From assembly GCA_964632945.1 (NCBI GenBank), contig CAZWCX010000109.1, positions 1-24,519 on the forward strand: DNA of 24,519 bases, given 5' to 3'. The translations under genes and the position numbers were made by a program. Source of the DNA: CAZWCX01 sp964632945. Its GTDB lineage: Bacteria; Planctomycetota; MHYJ01; WSZJ01; CAZWCX01. The notes beneath the pieces were generated by a model. It was given only the letters and a program-made list of their open reading frames with translations. It did no database searches and was not told the DNA's origin. Position 1 is the stretch's first letter. The number at the start of each line of letters is the position of its first letter. Positions 1-7,182 of this stretch are shown piece by piece.

Positions 1-48
1 CGCGAAAATCGCCTCGGCCGAACCTAGGATCTCAAGATTGAAGACCCA

Positions 49-1326
49 CTAGCCGTCGAGGGTGAAGGTCTGCCCGCCCACGAGCACCTGCACGGCGCGG
101 CCCTTTACGGTCCAGCCGTGGAAGGGGCAGTTGCGGCTCTTGGAGCGCATCTTTCCCTTGTCGATGACCCATTCGCGTTCGATGTCGAGAAGCGTGATGT
201 CGGCGTCGGCCCCTTCCACGAGGGTGCCCTTGGGGATGCCGAGGATGCGGGAAGGCTGATGGGTGAGCTTGGCGATCAGCTGCGGCAGGGTGAGATGGCC
301 CTTCAGCACGAGCGCGGTGTAGAGGATCGGGAACATGGTCTCGATGCCGATGACGCCGAAGGGGGCGAGGGCGAACTCGACCTCCTTTTCTTCCGCAGTA
401 TGGGGGGCGTGGTCGGAGGCGAGCGCGTCGATGGTGCCGTCCTTCAGCCCCCCGATCAGGGCCGCGATATCCTCGGCGGTCCGGAGCGGGGGGTTCATCT
501 TGTAGACGGGGTCGTAGGTCCGGCAGCACTCGTCGGTGAGGGTCAGGTGGTGGGGAGTGACCTCGGCGGTGACCTGGATGCCCTTGGCTTTGGCCTCGCG
601 GATGAGATCGACGGAGGCGGCGCAGGAGACGTGGGCGATGTGGACGCGTCCGCCGGTGACGCGCGCGAGGGTGATGTCGCGATGGACCATGATCTCCTCG
701 CCGACGGAGTGCCAGCCGGAGAGGCCGCAGCACATCGACACGTGTCCCGCGTTCATGACTCCGCCGCCGACGAGCGAGCGTTCCTCGCAGTGGGAGATGA
801 TGGGCTTGTTGAACATTTTGGAGTAGAGGAGGCCGCAGCGCATGACTTCGGCGTTCTCGACCGGGGCGCCGTCGTCGCTGAAGGCGACCGCGCCGCCGCG
901 GTAGAGCTGGCCCATTTCGGAGAGTTCCTTGCCGGCGCGGGCCTTGGTAACGGCGCCGATGGGAAAGACGTTGGCGCGGGCGGCACGCCGGGCCTGGAGG
1001 AGGACGAACTCCGCCCCCGCCTCGCTGTCGCAGGCGGGCTCGGTGTTGGGCATGGTGGCGACGCTGGTGAAGCCGCCCTGGACGGCGGCGGCGGCGCCGC
1101 TGGCGATGGTTTCCTCCTCCTCGTTGCCCGGCTCGCGGAAGTGCACGTGCATGTCGACGAGGCCGGGCACCACGACCTTGCCGCGCGCGTCGATGACCTG
1201 GTCGGTGCGCTCGCTGCGCGGTCCGACGTGCTTGATCTTCGGTCCGTCGACCAGGATGTTGGCGACGGCGTCGAAGTTGCGGGACGGATCGATGACGCGA
1301 GCGCCCAGGATCAACGTGGTCGGCAT
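49..1326 (-). CDS. pyrC: Dihydroorotase, class I (PyrC), 425 aa
   Basis: Zinc amidohydrolase of de novo pyrimidine synthesis; it closes carbamoyl-aspartate to dihydroorotate in the cytoplasm. Visible motifs are the metal-binding HVHFREPG (H60, H62, R64), MPNTEP near residue 91, the class I SDDG segment (D150-D151) that replaces the carboxylated lysine of other classes, SHCE (H178), HIAHVS (H231) and ASDHAPH (D304, H305), so all expected ligands are present. Length fits the family. The ATG is preceded by GAGG about 9 nt upstream. It is the third gene of pyrR-pyrB-pyrC, 152 nt after the pyrB stop; that gap is GC-rich and shows no promoter of the type used elsewhere here, so co-transcription from the pyrR promoter is likely. 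Identification is secure. Confidence 0.96.
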   Translation of the reverse strand: MPTTLILGARVIDPSRNFDAVANILVDGPKIKHVGPRSERTDQVIDARGKVVVPGLVDMHVHFREPGNEEEETIASGAAAAVQGGFTSVATMPNTEPACDSEAGAEFVLLQARRAARANVFPIGAVTKARAGKELSEMGQLYRGGAVAFSDDGAPVENAEVMRCGLLYSKMFNKPIISHCEERSLVGGGVMNAGHVSMCCGLSGWHSVGEEIMVHRDITLARVTGGRVHIAHVSCAASVDLIREAKAKGIQVTAEVTPHHLTLTDECCRTYDPVYKMNPPLRTAEDIAALIGGLKDGTIDALASDHAPHTAEEKEVEFALAPFGVIGIETMFPILYTALVLKGHLTLPQLIAKLTHQPSRILGIPKGTLVEGADADITLLDIEREWVIDKGKMRSKSRNCPFHGWTVKGRAVQVLVGGQTFTLDG

Positions 1327-1478
1327 GGATGCGGTTCCTCACCACCGCGGCCGCGAACCCCCGGCGACCGCCCCCCGGTCTTCGTTCGGGTCCGGCGCCG
1401 CTGCGGCCGCGATCCGGGACGCCGGATCGGCGCGCGCCGCCCGCGGGCGGGTCCCCGCGGCAGGTCCGGACCTCCGGC

Positions 1479-2501
1479 TCACGCCTCCCCGTCCGCCTCG
1501 GCGGCCACCGCGCCGCCGGCGCCCGCGCGGGCGGCTTCCACGAGATAGAGCACCGCCATGCGCACGGTGAGGCCGTTGGTCACCTGCCGGAGAATGACCG
1601 AGCGTGGACCGTCGGCGACTTCCGGCGTGATTTCCACTCCCCGGTTGAGCGGGCCCGGGTGCATGACCAGGACGTCCGGTCGCGCGCGGCGCATGCGCTC
1701 GGCATTCAACCCGAAGAGCCGGGCGTATTCGCGGATCGAGGGGAACTGGTTGGCCGCCTGGCGCTCGAGCTGGATGCGAAGCATGTTCACCACGTCCATC
1801 TCCGGCAGCACCTCGTCGAGGTTGTACGAGACCTTCACGCCGAGGTCGCGGATGCGCGCGGGTACGAGCGTGGCAGGCCCGACCACGGTGACGTCCGCCC
1901 CGAGCTTGACCAGCCCCCAGACATTCGAGCGCGCCACCCGGCTGTGCGCGATGTCGCCGACGATCGCGACCTTGAGTCCGGCGATCCGGCCCTTGGCCTC
2001 GCGCATCGTGAAGATGTCGAGCAGCCCCTGCGTCGGGTGTTCGTGTGTGCCGTCGCCCGCATTCACCACCCCCGCGGCCAGCGTCTGGGCGAGCAGGTGC
2101 GGCGCCCCCGAGGCGGGGTGCCGCAGGATCACGATGTCCACCCCCATGGCCTCGATGTTGCGCGCCGTGTCCTTGAGTGATTCCCCCTTCGACAGGCTGC
2201 TCGTCGAGGCCGCGAATTCCACCACGTCCGCGGACAACCGCTTGGCGGCGAGCGAGAAGCTCATCTTCGTCCGCGTGCTCGATTCCACGAACATGTTGAC
2301 GACGACCTTGCCGCGCAGCGCGGGGACCTTCTTGATGTTCCGGGTCGACACCTCCTTGAACCCCTCGGCGGTGTCGAGCAGGAGCGTGATCTCCTCGGCG
2401 CTCAACTCCTCCAGCCCGAGCAGGTCCTTGCGCTTCCAGATCGCGCGTGGCTTTCCCGTGTCTCCCTGCGTGCGGGAGCGTTCCGCGGCTTCCATCGTCA
2501 T
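1479..2501 (-). CDS. pyrB: Aspartate carbamoyltransferase catalytic chain (PyrB), 340 aa
   Basis: Transfers the carbamoyl group of carbamoyl phosphate to aspartate, the committed step of pyrimidine synthesis. Seen in the sequence: the carbamoyl-phosphate loop ESSTRT (73-78), SLSKGES with K105, RHPASG (127 onward), HEHPTQ (153-158), HSRVARS and HPGPLNRG. An N-terminal extension of about 20 charged residues precedes the usual fold, and the C-terminus carries an Ala/Gly-rich tail. The start overlaps the pyrR stop in an ATGA arrangement, which indicates translational coupling; a second ATG two codons inside is an equally possible start. No pyrI regulatory chain lies next to it. The pyrB-pyrC adjacency is typical of bacteria where the two enzymes may form a complex. 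Confidence 0.96.
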   Translation of the reverse strand: MTMEAAERSRTQGDTGKPRAIWKRKDLLGLEELSAEEITLLLDTAEGFKEVSTRNIKKVPALRGKVVVNMFVESSTRTKMSFSLAAKRLSADVVEFAASTSSLSKGESLKDTARNIEAMGVDIVILRHPASGAPHLLAQTLAAGVVNAGDGTHEHPTQGLLDIFTMREAKGRIAGLKVAIVGDIAHSRVARSNVWGLVKLGADVTVVGPATLVPARIRDLGVKVSYNLDEVLPEMDVVNMLRIQLERQAANQFPSIREYARLFGLNAERMRRARPDVLVMHPGPLNRGVEITPEVADGPRSVILRQVTNGLTVRMAVLYLVEAARAGAGGAVAAEADGEA

Positions 2502-3028
2502 CGCCTGAAGAGGACGACCTCGTCCCTGCCGTCCTGTTCCGCCAGGCGCACCCGGACGGCGGCGCCGGTCGGGACGGACACGACCTTGCCGACGTAGTCC
2601 GGCTGGATGGGGAGTTCCCGCGACCCGCGGTCGACCAACACCGCGAGCTGGATGGTCGCCGGGCGCCCGAAGTCGATGATCTCGTCGAGGGCCGCACGCA
2701 CGGTCCGCCCGGTGTAAAGGACGTCATCGACCAGCAGGACGTGTTTGCCCGCCACGTCGAACTCGATCTCGGTGCCCCGCACCAGCGGCCGGGGCCCGCG
2801 GTCGAGATCGTCCCGGTAGAGCGTGATGTCGAGTGCGCCGAAGGGAATCTGCGCGTTGAGCCGCCGCTCCAGCCGCTGACGCAACCGGTTGGCGAGCACG
2901 ACCCCCCGCGTCCGGATCCCCACCACCGCCAGGCGCGACCCGTCCGCGTTGCGGGCCAGGATCTCCCCGGCCATGCGCTCTTCCAGGGTCGCAATCTCCG
3001 CGGCGTCGATCAGGGGGGCGTCGGTCAT
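2498..3028 (-). CDS. pyrR: PyrR: pyrimidine operon regulator / uracil phosphoribosyltransferase, 176 aa
   Basis: PyrR proteins bind UMP/UTP and PRPP; in Firmicutes they attenuate pyr transcription by binding leader RNA, and they can also have uracil phosphoribosyltransferase activity. The PRPP loop VLLVDDVLYTGRT lies at about 98-109 and the PyrR-typical GIRTRG at 37-42. I chose the ATG at 3028: a longer open frame reaches 3163, but it would read through the promoter, and GAGG lies at the right distance before 3028. First gene of the pyr operon. The predicted leader RNA is only about 20 nt (see the promoter at 3055-3084), too short for the classic three-hairpin attenuator, so regulation may be translational, or this copy may act mainly as an enzyme. 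Family assignment is firm; the regulatory mode is open. Confidence 0.93.
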   Translation of the reverse strand: MTDAPLIDAAEIATLEERMAGEILARNADGSRLAVVGIRTRGVVLANRLRQRLERRLNAQIPFGALDITLYRDDLDRGPRPLVRGTEIEFDVAGKHVLLVDDVLYTGRTVRAALDEIIDFGRPATIQLAVLVDRGSRELPIQPDYVGKVVSVPTGAAVRVRLAEQDGRDEVVLFRR

Positions 3029-3054
3029 GGCGGCCTCGGGGTGGGGTTCCCCGG

Positions 3055-3084
3055 ACTCTATCCCCGGATCGCGACAGACGTCAA
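3055..3084 (-). promoter_or_regulatory. Promoter of the pyrR-pyrB-pyrC operon
   Basis: On the minus strand, TTGACG (3084-3079), an 18-nt spacer and TAGAGT (3060-3055). Transcription would start near 3048, about 20 nt before the pyrR ATG. It is back to back with the plus-strand promoter at 3182-3210. Confidence 0.6.
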
Positions 3085-3181
3085 TCATTTGACATGGCCC
3101 GTCGCTCACCCGGCCCGACCGTCGGCCGCGACCCCGGCCGACTCCTGCTCCCCGCCCGCGCACGCCGCGCCGGATTTTGAA

Positions 3182-3210
3182 TTGACTCCGTCCCCCCCGC
3201 GGGCTAGACT
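3182..3210 (+). promoter_or_regulatory. Promoter of the Pup-like / PafA-like unit
   Basis: TTGACT, a 17-nt spacer and TAGACT. The predicted start of transcription near 3217 leaves a leader of about 53 nt before the small gene at 3271. The pattern matches several other promoters in this window. Confidence 0.6.
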
Positions 3211-3270
3211 GGCGTATGGGAATTCGGTGGTATCGGAAAACCCGGCCCGTGACCCGAGAAGGAGACTTCC

Positions 3271-3423
3271 ATGGAGAAGAAGACCGCGACCCTCAAGACC
3301 ACCTCGGTTCCCGTGAAGCCCCAGGCGCCCGCACCGAGCGCCTTTGCCAGAATCGCGGCCGACAGCCGGGTCCAGCCCAAGCAGTATGTGAAGAACTTCG
3401 TCGCGCCGGGCGGTGGAGAGTAA
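3271..3423 (+). CDS. Small Pup-like protein with C-terminal GGGE, 50 aa
   Basis: A 50-residue basic, Pro/Ala-rich protein preceded by a good ribosome binding site (AAGGAG, 6 nt before ATG) and its own promoter. The C-terminus runs YVKNFV, AP, then GGGE. Actinobacterial Pup ends in GGQ or GGE with an aromatic/hydrophobic stretch just before it, and PafA joins the terminal Glu to substrate lysines. The terminal Glu here would be ready for ligation without deamidation. The next gene is a PafA/Dop-family ligase, which is the strongest argument for a Pup-like role. Against it: there is no acidic coiled-coil region as in actinobacterial Pup, and Lys and Pro are frequent. Alternatives are a UBact-like modifier, a modified-peptide precursor, or an unrelated small protein. 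The gene is very likely real; the function is inferred. Confidence 0.62.
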   Translation: MEKKTATLKTTSVPVKPQAPAPSAFARIAADSRVQPKQYVKNFVAPGGGE

Positions 3424-3471
3424 CACGGCGGACGCAACCGCCCAAAAGACAAGGGGTTGCAAGATCGCTTC

Positions 3472-3502
3472 CCGGGCAGGCCGAGTGTTTCGGCCTGCCC
3501 GG
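3472..3502 (+). terminator. Strong hairpin between the small protein gene and the ligase gene
   Basis: A perfect 13-bp inverted repeat (3472-3484 with 3490-3502) with a 5-nt loop, followed by CTTGATT rather than a real U-tract. No new promoter is evident before the ligase gene, so the hairpin probably works as a partial terminator or 3' RNA stabiliser that keeps the small protein in excess over the enzyme. Confidence 0.55.
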
Positions 3503-3573
3503 CTTGATTGACGCCCGCCTGCCCCCCGTGGAACCGGAGCGAAGCCCTTCCCGAAACCGATCGGTTGGCCCGC

Positions 3574-5526
3574 ATGGACAGACGCATCTACGGGCTCGAG
3601 ACCGAGTACGCGCTCTTCCTCAATCCGGAGTCGGCGCACGCGCGCTGCCCCACCCGCCGGGAGATTTTCGAAGTCCTCGAGGAAGTGGTGGGCCGGCGCT
3701 ACCGCACGATGCGATCGCGGATCGCCAAGAAAGGCCTTTTCCTCGAGAACGGCGGCCTGCTCCACTACGAGGCCCAGATCGACCAGTTCGCCCACGGCAT
3801 GGTCGAGATCTCCACGCCGGAGTGCGTCGATCCCCTCCAGGCCACCTGCTGGCACGAGGCATGCCAACGCGTCCTCCAGGACTCGATGCCCGAGTTGCGC
3901 GCCCGATTGCGCGAGCGCGGCTTTCGCGGTTCGGTCTCCTTCGGCAAGAACACCACCGACGGCAAGGGAAACTACTACGGCAGCCATGAGAACTACCTGG
4001 TCGACGACCCGCCGGGTTTTCTCCGCGGCGCCGCGCTGCGCGTGCTGAGCGGGATCTTTTTCGTCTTCTACGCGCTGCTGATGGTCGTGGTGTTCCTTCC
4101 CGCGCTGGTGGTCCTCCTCGGCTTCTTCATCGGGATCGCCTTCTATTTCCTCTTCGCGGTCCTCCAGTTCATCCCGCTCCTCGGCCGCCTCTTTCAGCGC
4201 GGCGTGGCGGGGCTCGACTGGGTCGCCCACAAGGCCTCCGGGATCCCCGAAGACGCCATCGTGCGCTGGTGGGGCCGCTACCACAAGTACACCGTGTATC
4301 CGTTCGTCGAACTCTATTCCATCCTGCTTTCCCCGCTGGTGTTCCCCGTCATCCGCCGTTACCTCACGCCGTTCCTGGTGTCGCGCCAGATCTTCACCGG
4401 CAGCGGACGCGTCGACTTCTCGAGCGGCCTGCGCGGGTCGCACCTCTCGCAGAAGGTGGAGGCGATCCACTGCCTCTGCCGCATCTTCTGGGACGACAAG
4501 CGCCGGCCGATCTACGACATCAAGAACTTCATCCGCCCGCCCTTCGGCCTGCTCGAGCGCAAGAAACGGCTGCATCTCCTGATGAGCGATTCGAACATGT
4601 CCGAGTATGCCACCTACCTGAAGCTCGGCGTCACGGGTCTCGTACTGGAGATGATCGAAGCGGGGGTACGGTTCGACGACGTCCTGTTGCAGGACCCGAT
4701 CTCCGCCCTGCGGGAGGTGTCGCGCGACCCGTCGCTGCGCACGCGGGTCCCGCTGCGCAACGGGAACGCCATGACCCCCCTCGAGATGCAGCGCCGATAC
4801 CTGGAAGAGGCGAAACTCTTCTATTCGGGGAAGGCGGACGTGGATCCGATCACGCGCGACCTGCTGCGCCGGTGGGAGTACGTGCTCGACACGCTGCAGG
4901 ACAACCCGCATTTTCTGTACAAGGAACTCGACTGGGTCGCGAAGAAGGACCTCGTCGAGGAGGCCCTCCGCGACGGACCGGGCTGGGAGGTTTTGGCCCG
5001 GCTGGGCCCGCTGATCGACTGCATCGATCCGTACTTCCCGGAGATCCCGTCGGTGGACAAGGGGGAGGACGGGCTCCGGCAGTTGCTGCAGGCGCGACTT
5101 CCCTCCGGCACGTTCGCCGCGGTACGGACGGAACTCGCGCGCCAGGAGGCCTCCTTCACCGACCTGGCGCGCGCGTACGAAACCTATTACCGGGTGCAGA
5201 AGATCGACCTCAAGTACCACGACCTGGATCCGCAAGAGGGATACTTCTTCCGGCTGCGCACGGACGGCCTGGTGACCCGTGTGCTGGACGATGCGGCGGT
5301 CGCCGCGGCGATCACCCAGCCGCCGCGCGAGACGCGGGCGCACATCCGCGGTCATGTGATCAAGCGCTTCCATGACCCGTCCTACCAGGGGTCCATCGAC
5401 TGGGTACAGGCGCGCATCGAGGGACCCGAGCGGCGCCGCTACCGGTTCCCCGATCCCTTCGATCCCGGGCGGCCGGAAGAACTCCCTCCCCTCCCGACGG
5501 AAGGCGCGGAGGAAGGCACCCGGTGA
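3574..5526 (+). CDS. PafA/Dop-family Pup ligase-like enzyme with membrane-spanning insertion, 650 aa
   Basis: Member of the Pup ligase/depupylase family (glutamine-synthetase-like fold): PafA joins the Pup C-terminal Glu to lysines using ATP, while Dop deamidates Pup or removes it. Seen: GLETE at 7-11, STPEC at 80-84, GKNTTDGKGNYYGSHENYL at 124-142, LTPFLVSRQIFTGSGRV at 264-280, SDSNMSE at 338-344, LVLEMIEAG at 356-364, QPPRETRAHIRG at 582-593, DW at 609-610 and DPF at 627-629. PafA and Dop are about 450-500 aa; the excess is mainly an insertion at about 145-263 with a very hydrophobic stretch (158-203, probably two membrane helices) and a weaker one near 242-262. The catalytic Asp after the NG motif appears to be Glu (E66), and the NTRDEPHA motif of both classic families is not recognisable near 312-322. 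Signatures are mixed: LTPFLVSRQ is Dop-like, DSNMSE is PafA-like. I started at ATG 3574, where MDRRIYGLETE matches the family N-terminus. Family certain; ligase activity inferred. Confidence 0.88.
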   Translation: MDRRIYGLETEYALFLNPESAHARCPTRREIFEVLEEVVGRRYRTMRSRIAKKGLFLENGGLLHYEAQIDQFAHGMVEISTPECVDPLQATCWHEACQRVLQDSMPELRARLRERGFRGSVSFGKNTTDGKGNYYGSHENYLVDDPPGFLRGAALRVLSGIFFVFYALLMVVVFLPALVVLLGFFIGIAFYFLFAVLQFIPLLGRLFQRGVAGLDWVAHKASGIPEDAIVRWWGRYHKYTVYPFVELYSILLSPLVFPVIRRYLTPFLVSRQIFTGSGRVDFSSGLRGSHLSQKVEAIHCLCRIFWDDKRRPIYDIKNFIRPPFGLLERKKRLHLLMSDSNMSEYATYLKLGVTGLVLEMIEAGVRFDDVLLQDPISALREVSRDPSLRTRVPLRNGNAMTPLEMQRRYLEEAKLFYSGKADVDPITRDLLRRWEYVLDTLQDNPHFLYKELDWVAKKDLVEEALRDGPGWEVLARLGPLIDCIDPYFPEIPSVDKGEDGLRQLLQARLPSGTFAAVRTELARQEASFTDLARAYETYYRVQKIDLKYHDLDPQEGYFFRLRTDGLVTRVLDDAAVAAAITQPPRETRAHIRGHVIKRFHDPSYQGSIDWVQARIEGPERRRYRFPDPFDPGRPEELPPLPTEGAEEGTR

Positions 5527-5593
5527 GCGCGACGCGCGGAGGAGGCGCGGCCCCGTGGCAAACCGCCCGACAACCCTCTTCCGGTCAATTTCC

Positions 5594-5623
5594 TTGACGC
5601 TCCGGGGAGGACGTCCTTAGGCT
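5594..5623 (+). promoter_or_regulatory. Promoter of the REC-CheX gene
   Basis: TTGACG, an 18-nt spacer and TAGGCT, 52 nt before the ATG at 5675. This makes the response-regulator gene a separate transcription unit from the ligase gene upstream. Confidence 0.5.
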
Positions 5624-5674
5624 GAATTCACCTGCCGGGTCGCCCTCCCCTTCCGCAACCCCCGGAGATTCGCC

Positions 5675-6952
5675 ATGTCGCAGCCGGCCAGACCCCGCAT
5701 CCTGATCGTGGACGACTCGAAGGTCCAGATCCGGATGCTGAGGAAACTCCTCGCCGACAGCGACTACGAAGTCGTCGGCGAGGCGTACAGCGGGACGGAA
5801 GCGATCGAACTCTTCTCCCGACTCCGGCCCGAGGTCGTGATCACCGACATCGTCATGCCGGACATGGATGGCGTGAAGGCGCTCGAGGCGATCCAGAAGA
5901 TCGATCCCGAGGCGCGGGTGATCATGTCGTCCTCCCTGGGCACCAAGGAAAAGGTGATGGAGACCCTGCAGAAAGGCGCCCGGAGCTTCCTCATGAAGCC
6001 GTATGACCGCGAGGATCTCCTGCGCACCCTGCGGAGCCTGGTCCGCCCGGCGGCGCCCGCGCCGATGGCCAAGTTCTTCGGGCAGTTCCTCCTCGAGCGC
6101 GGCCGGATCAGCCGGGAACAACTGCTGGAAGCGGTCCGCCACCAGAGCAACGTGAACGTAAAACTCGGCACCCTCGCCATCGACCGGGGTCTGCTCACGG
6201 TGGAGCAAGTGAAGAGCCTGAATCAGCTGCAGCGACGGATGGACAAGAAGTTCGGCGAGCTGGCGATCGATCAGGGGATGCTGACCCGCCCCCAGGTGGA
6301 GGAGCTGCTGGCCCAGCAGAAGCAGGATCGCCTGCTGCTGGGGGAGGCGCTGGTCCACAAGGGGTATCTCGCCCTCGAGGAACTCGAGGACGAACTGCGC
6401 GCCTTCCGCAAGGACCAGGAAGGGATCGCGATCGGAATCCACGACCTTTATCGGGACCATCCCAACGCCCGGGTCCTGGAGATCTTCGCCGACCTGATCA
6501 CCAAGATGATGCAGCGCATTGCCGACGAGATCGTTCGCCCGGGGACGTGCCATTCCGATCTTGCGCGGGCCCGGACCCACGATTTCACGATCTGCCAGGG
6601 ACTGCGGGGGTCATTCTCCGCGGTTTGCTGCCTGAGCCTGACCTCCGACCTCCTGACGCGGATCGCGTCGCGCATGCTGGACGAGGGGTTCCGCGAGCCG
6701 GATGAGGTGGCGCAGGACGGCGGCAAGGAGTTCATGAACATCGTCAACGGCAATGTGTGCGCCAGCCTGAGTGCCATCGGCCTGCAGTCGGAACTCGAGC
6801 CGCCCACGATCCACGACAACCGGACGGGAAAGCCGTTCGATCTGGAGAAAGAGGCCGCCGGGGGGTATCTGACGTGCACCCCGCTGCTGCATCCCCACAG
6901 CGGAATCGAGTGGGTTCTGATCGACCGCTCGCTCGGCGGGCCGCAGCCCTAG
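5675..6952 (+). CDS. Response regulator with MshE-N-like repeats and CheX-like phosphatase domain, 425 aa
   Basis: Domains in order: a CheY-like receiver (about 8-123) with acidic pair D13-D14, phosphoacceptor D58 in VITDIVMPDMDG and K108 in FLMKPY; four half-repeats of the MshE/GspE N-terminal type (about 134-242), each of the form [FL]-G-x2-[LAV]-x4-G-x-[IL]; and a C-terminal CheC/CheX/FliY-like domain (about 260-421). That domain carries D348-x3-E352-x2-N355 and P377, close to the family active-site pattern for removing phosphate from CheY-type proteins. GGAG lies before the ATG. The protein may bind c-di-GMP through the repeats, although the usual RLG arginine is absent, and may dephosphorylate its own or another receiver. 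It likely acts in chemotaxis-like, pilus or surface signalling. No kinase or chemotaxis operon is adjacent, so its partner is unknown. Confidence 0.85.
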   Translation: MSQPARPRILIVDDSKVQIRMLRKLLADSDYEVVGEAYSGTEAIELFSRLRPEVVITDIVMPDMDGVKALEAIQKIDPEARVIMSSSLGTKEKVMETLQKGARSFLMKPYDREDLLRTLRSLVRPAAPAPMAKFFGQFLLERGRISREQLLEAVRHQSNVNVKLGTLAIDRGLLTVEQVKSLNQLQRRMDKKFGELAIDQGMLTRPQVEELLAQQKQDRLLLGEALVHKGYLALEELEDELRAFRKDQEGIAIGIHDLYRDHPNARVLEIFADLITKMMQRIADEIVRPGTCHSDLARARTHDFTICQGLRGSFSAVCCLSLTSDLLTRIASRMLDEGFREPDEVAQDGGKEFMNIVNGNVCASLSAIGLQSELEPPTIHDNRTGKPFDLEKEAAGGYLTCTPLLHPHSGIEWVLIDRSLGGPQP

Positions 6953-6997
6953 CCCGGATATTCACGAACCGCTTTGCCGTTCGCGAACCATCCGGCT

Positions 6998-7022
6998 CCG
7001 GCCGGCCAGGAAGGCCGGCCGG
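6998..7022. terminator. GC-rich hairpin after the REC-CheX gene
   Basis: A perfect 10-bp inverted repeat (6998-7007 with 7013-7022) around a 5-nt loop, 45 nt after the stop codon at 6952. There is no U-tract. It lies between convergent genes, so it may end transcription from the left gene or stabilise its 3' end. Confidence 0.45.
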
Positions 7023-7120
7023 CGCAGGACTGCCTCGCCCAACGTGCGACACCGTGGGTCGCACGCCGGTCGCCCCGCGGTCCCGGCTGCGGACGCCGCC
7101 CGCAGCCCGCGGGCGAATGC

Positions 7121-7150
7121 TGCACGAAGCCGCGGACGCGGCTTCGTGCA
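7121..7150. terminator. Perfect 13-bp hairpin between convergent genes
   Basis: Positions 7121-7133 pair perfectly with 7138-7150 around the 4-nt loop GGAC. It lies 32 nt beyond the stop of the minus-strand zinc-ribbon gene, and so could serve as a bidirectional transcript end. No U-run is present on either side. Confidence 0.5.
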
Positions 7151-7182
7151 TCATCCGGGCTGGGGGACGCCCTGCCTCTCGG

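Noticed and set aside
3044..3057. Minus-strand AGTCCGGGGAACCC resembles the PyrR RNA-binding loop (CNGNGA core present).
   Set aside because: The bases that should form the upper stem do not pair, and the sequence overlaps the predicted -10 box and transcription start, so most of it would not be in the mRNA.
3508..3573. TTG-started N-terminal extension of the ligase.
   Set aside because: The extension is Pro-rich, starts just after the terminator-like hairpin and does not match the family; the ATG at 3574 begins exactly at the conserved family N-terminus.
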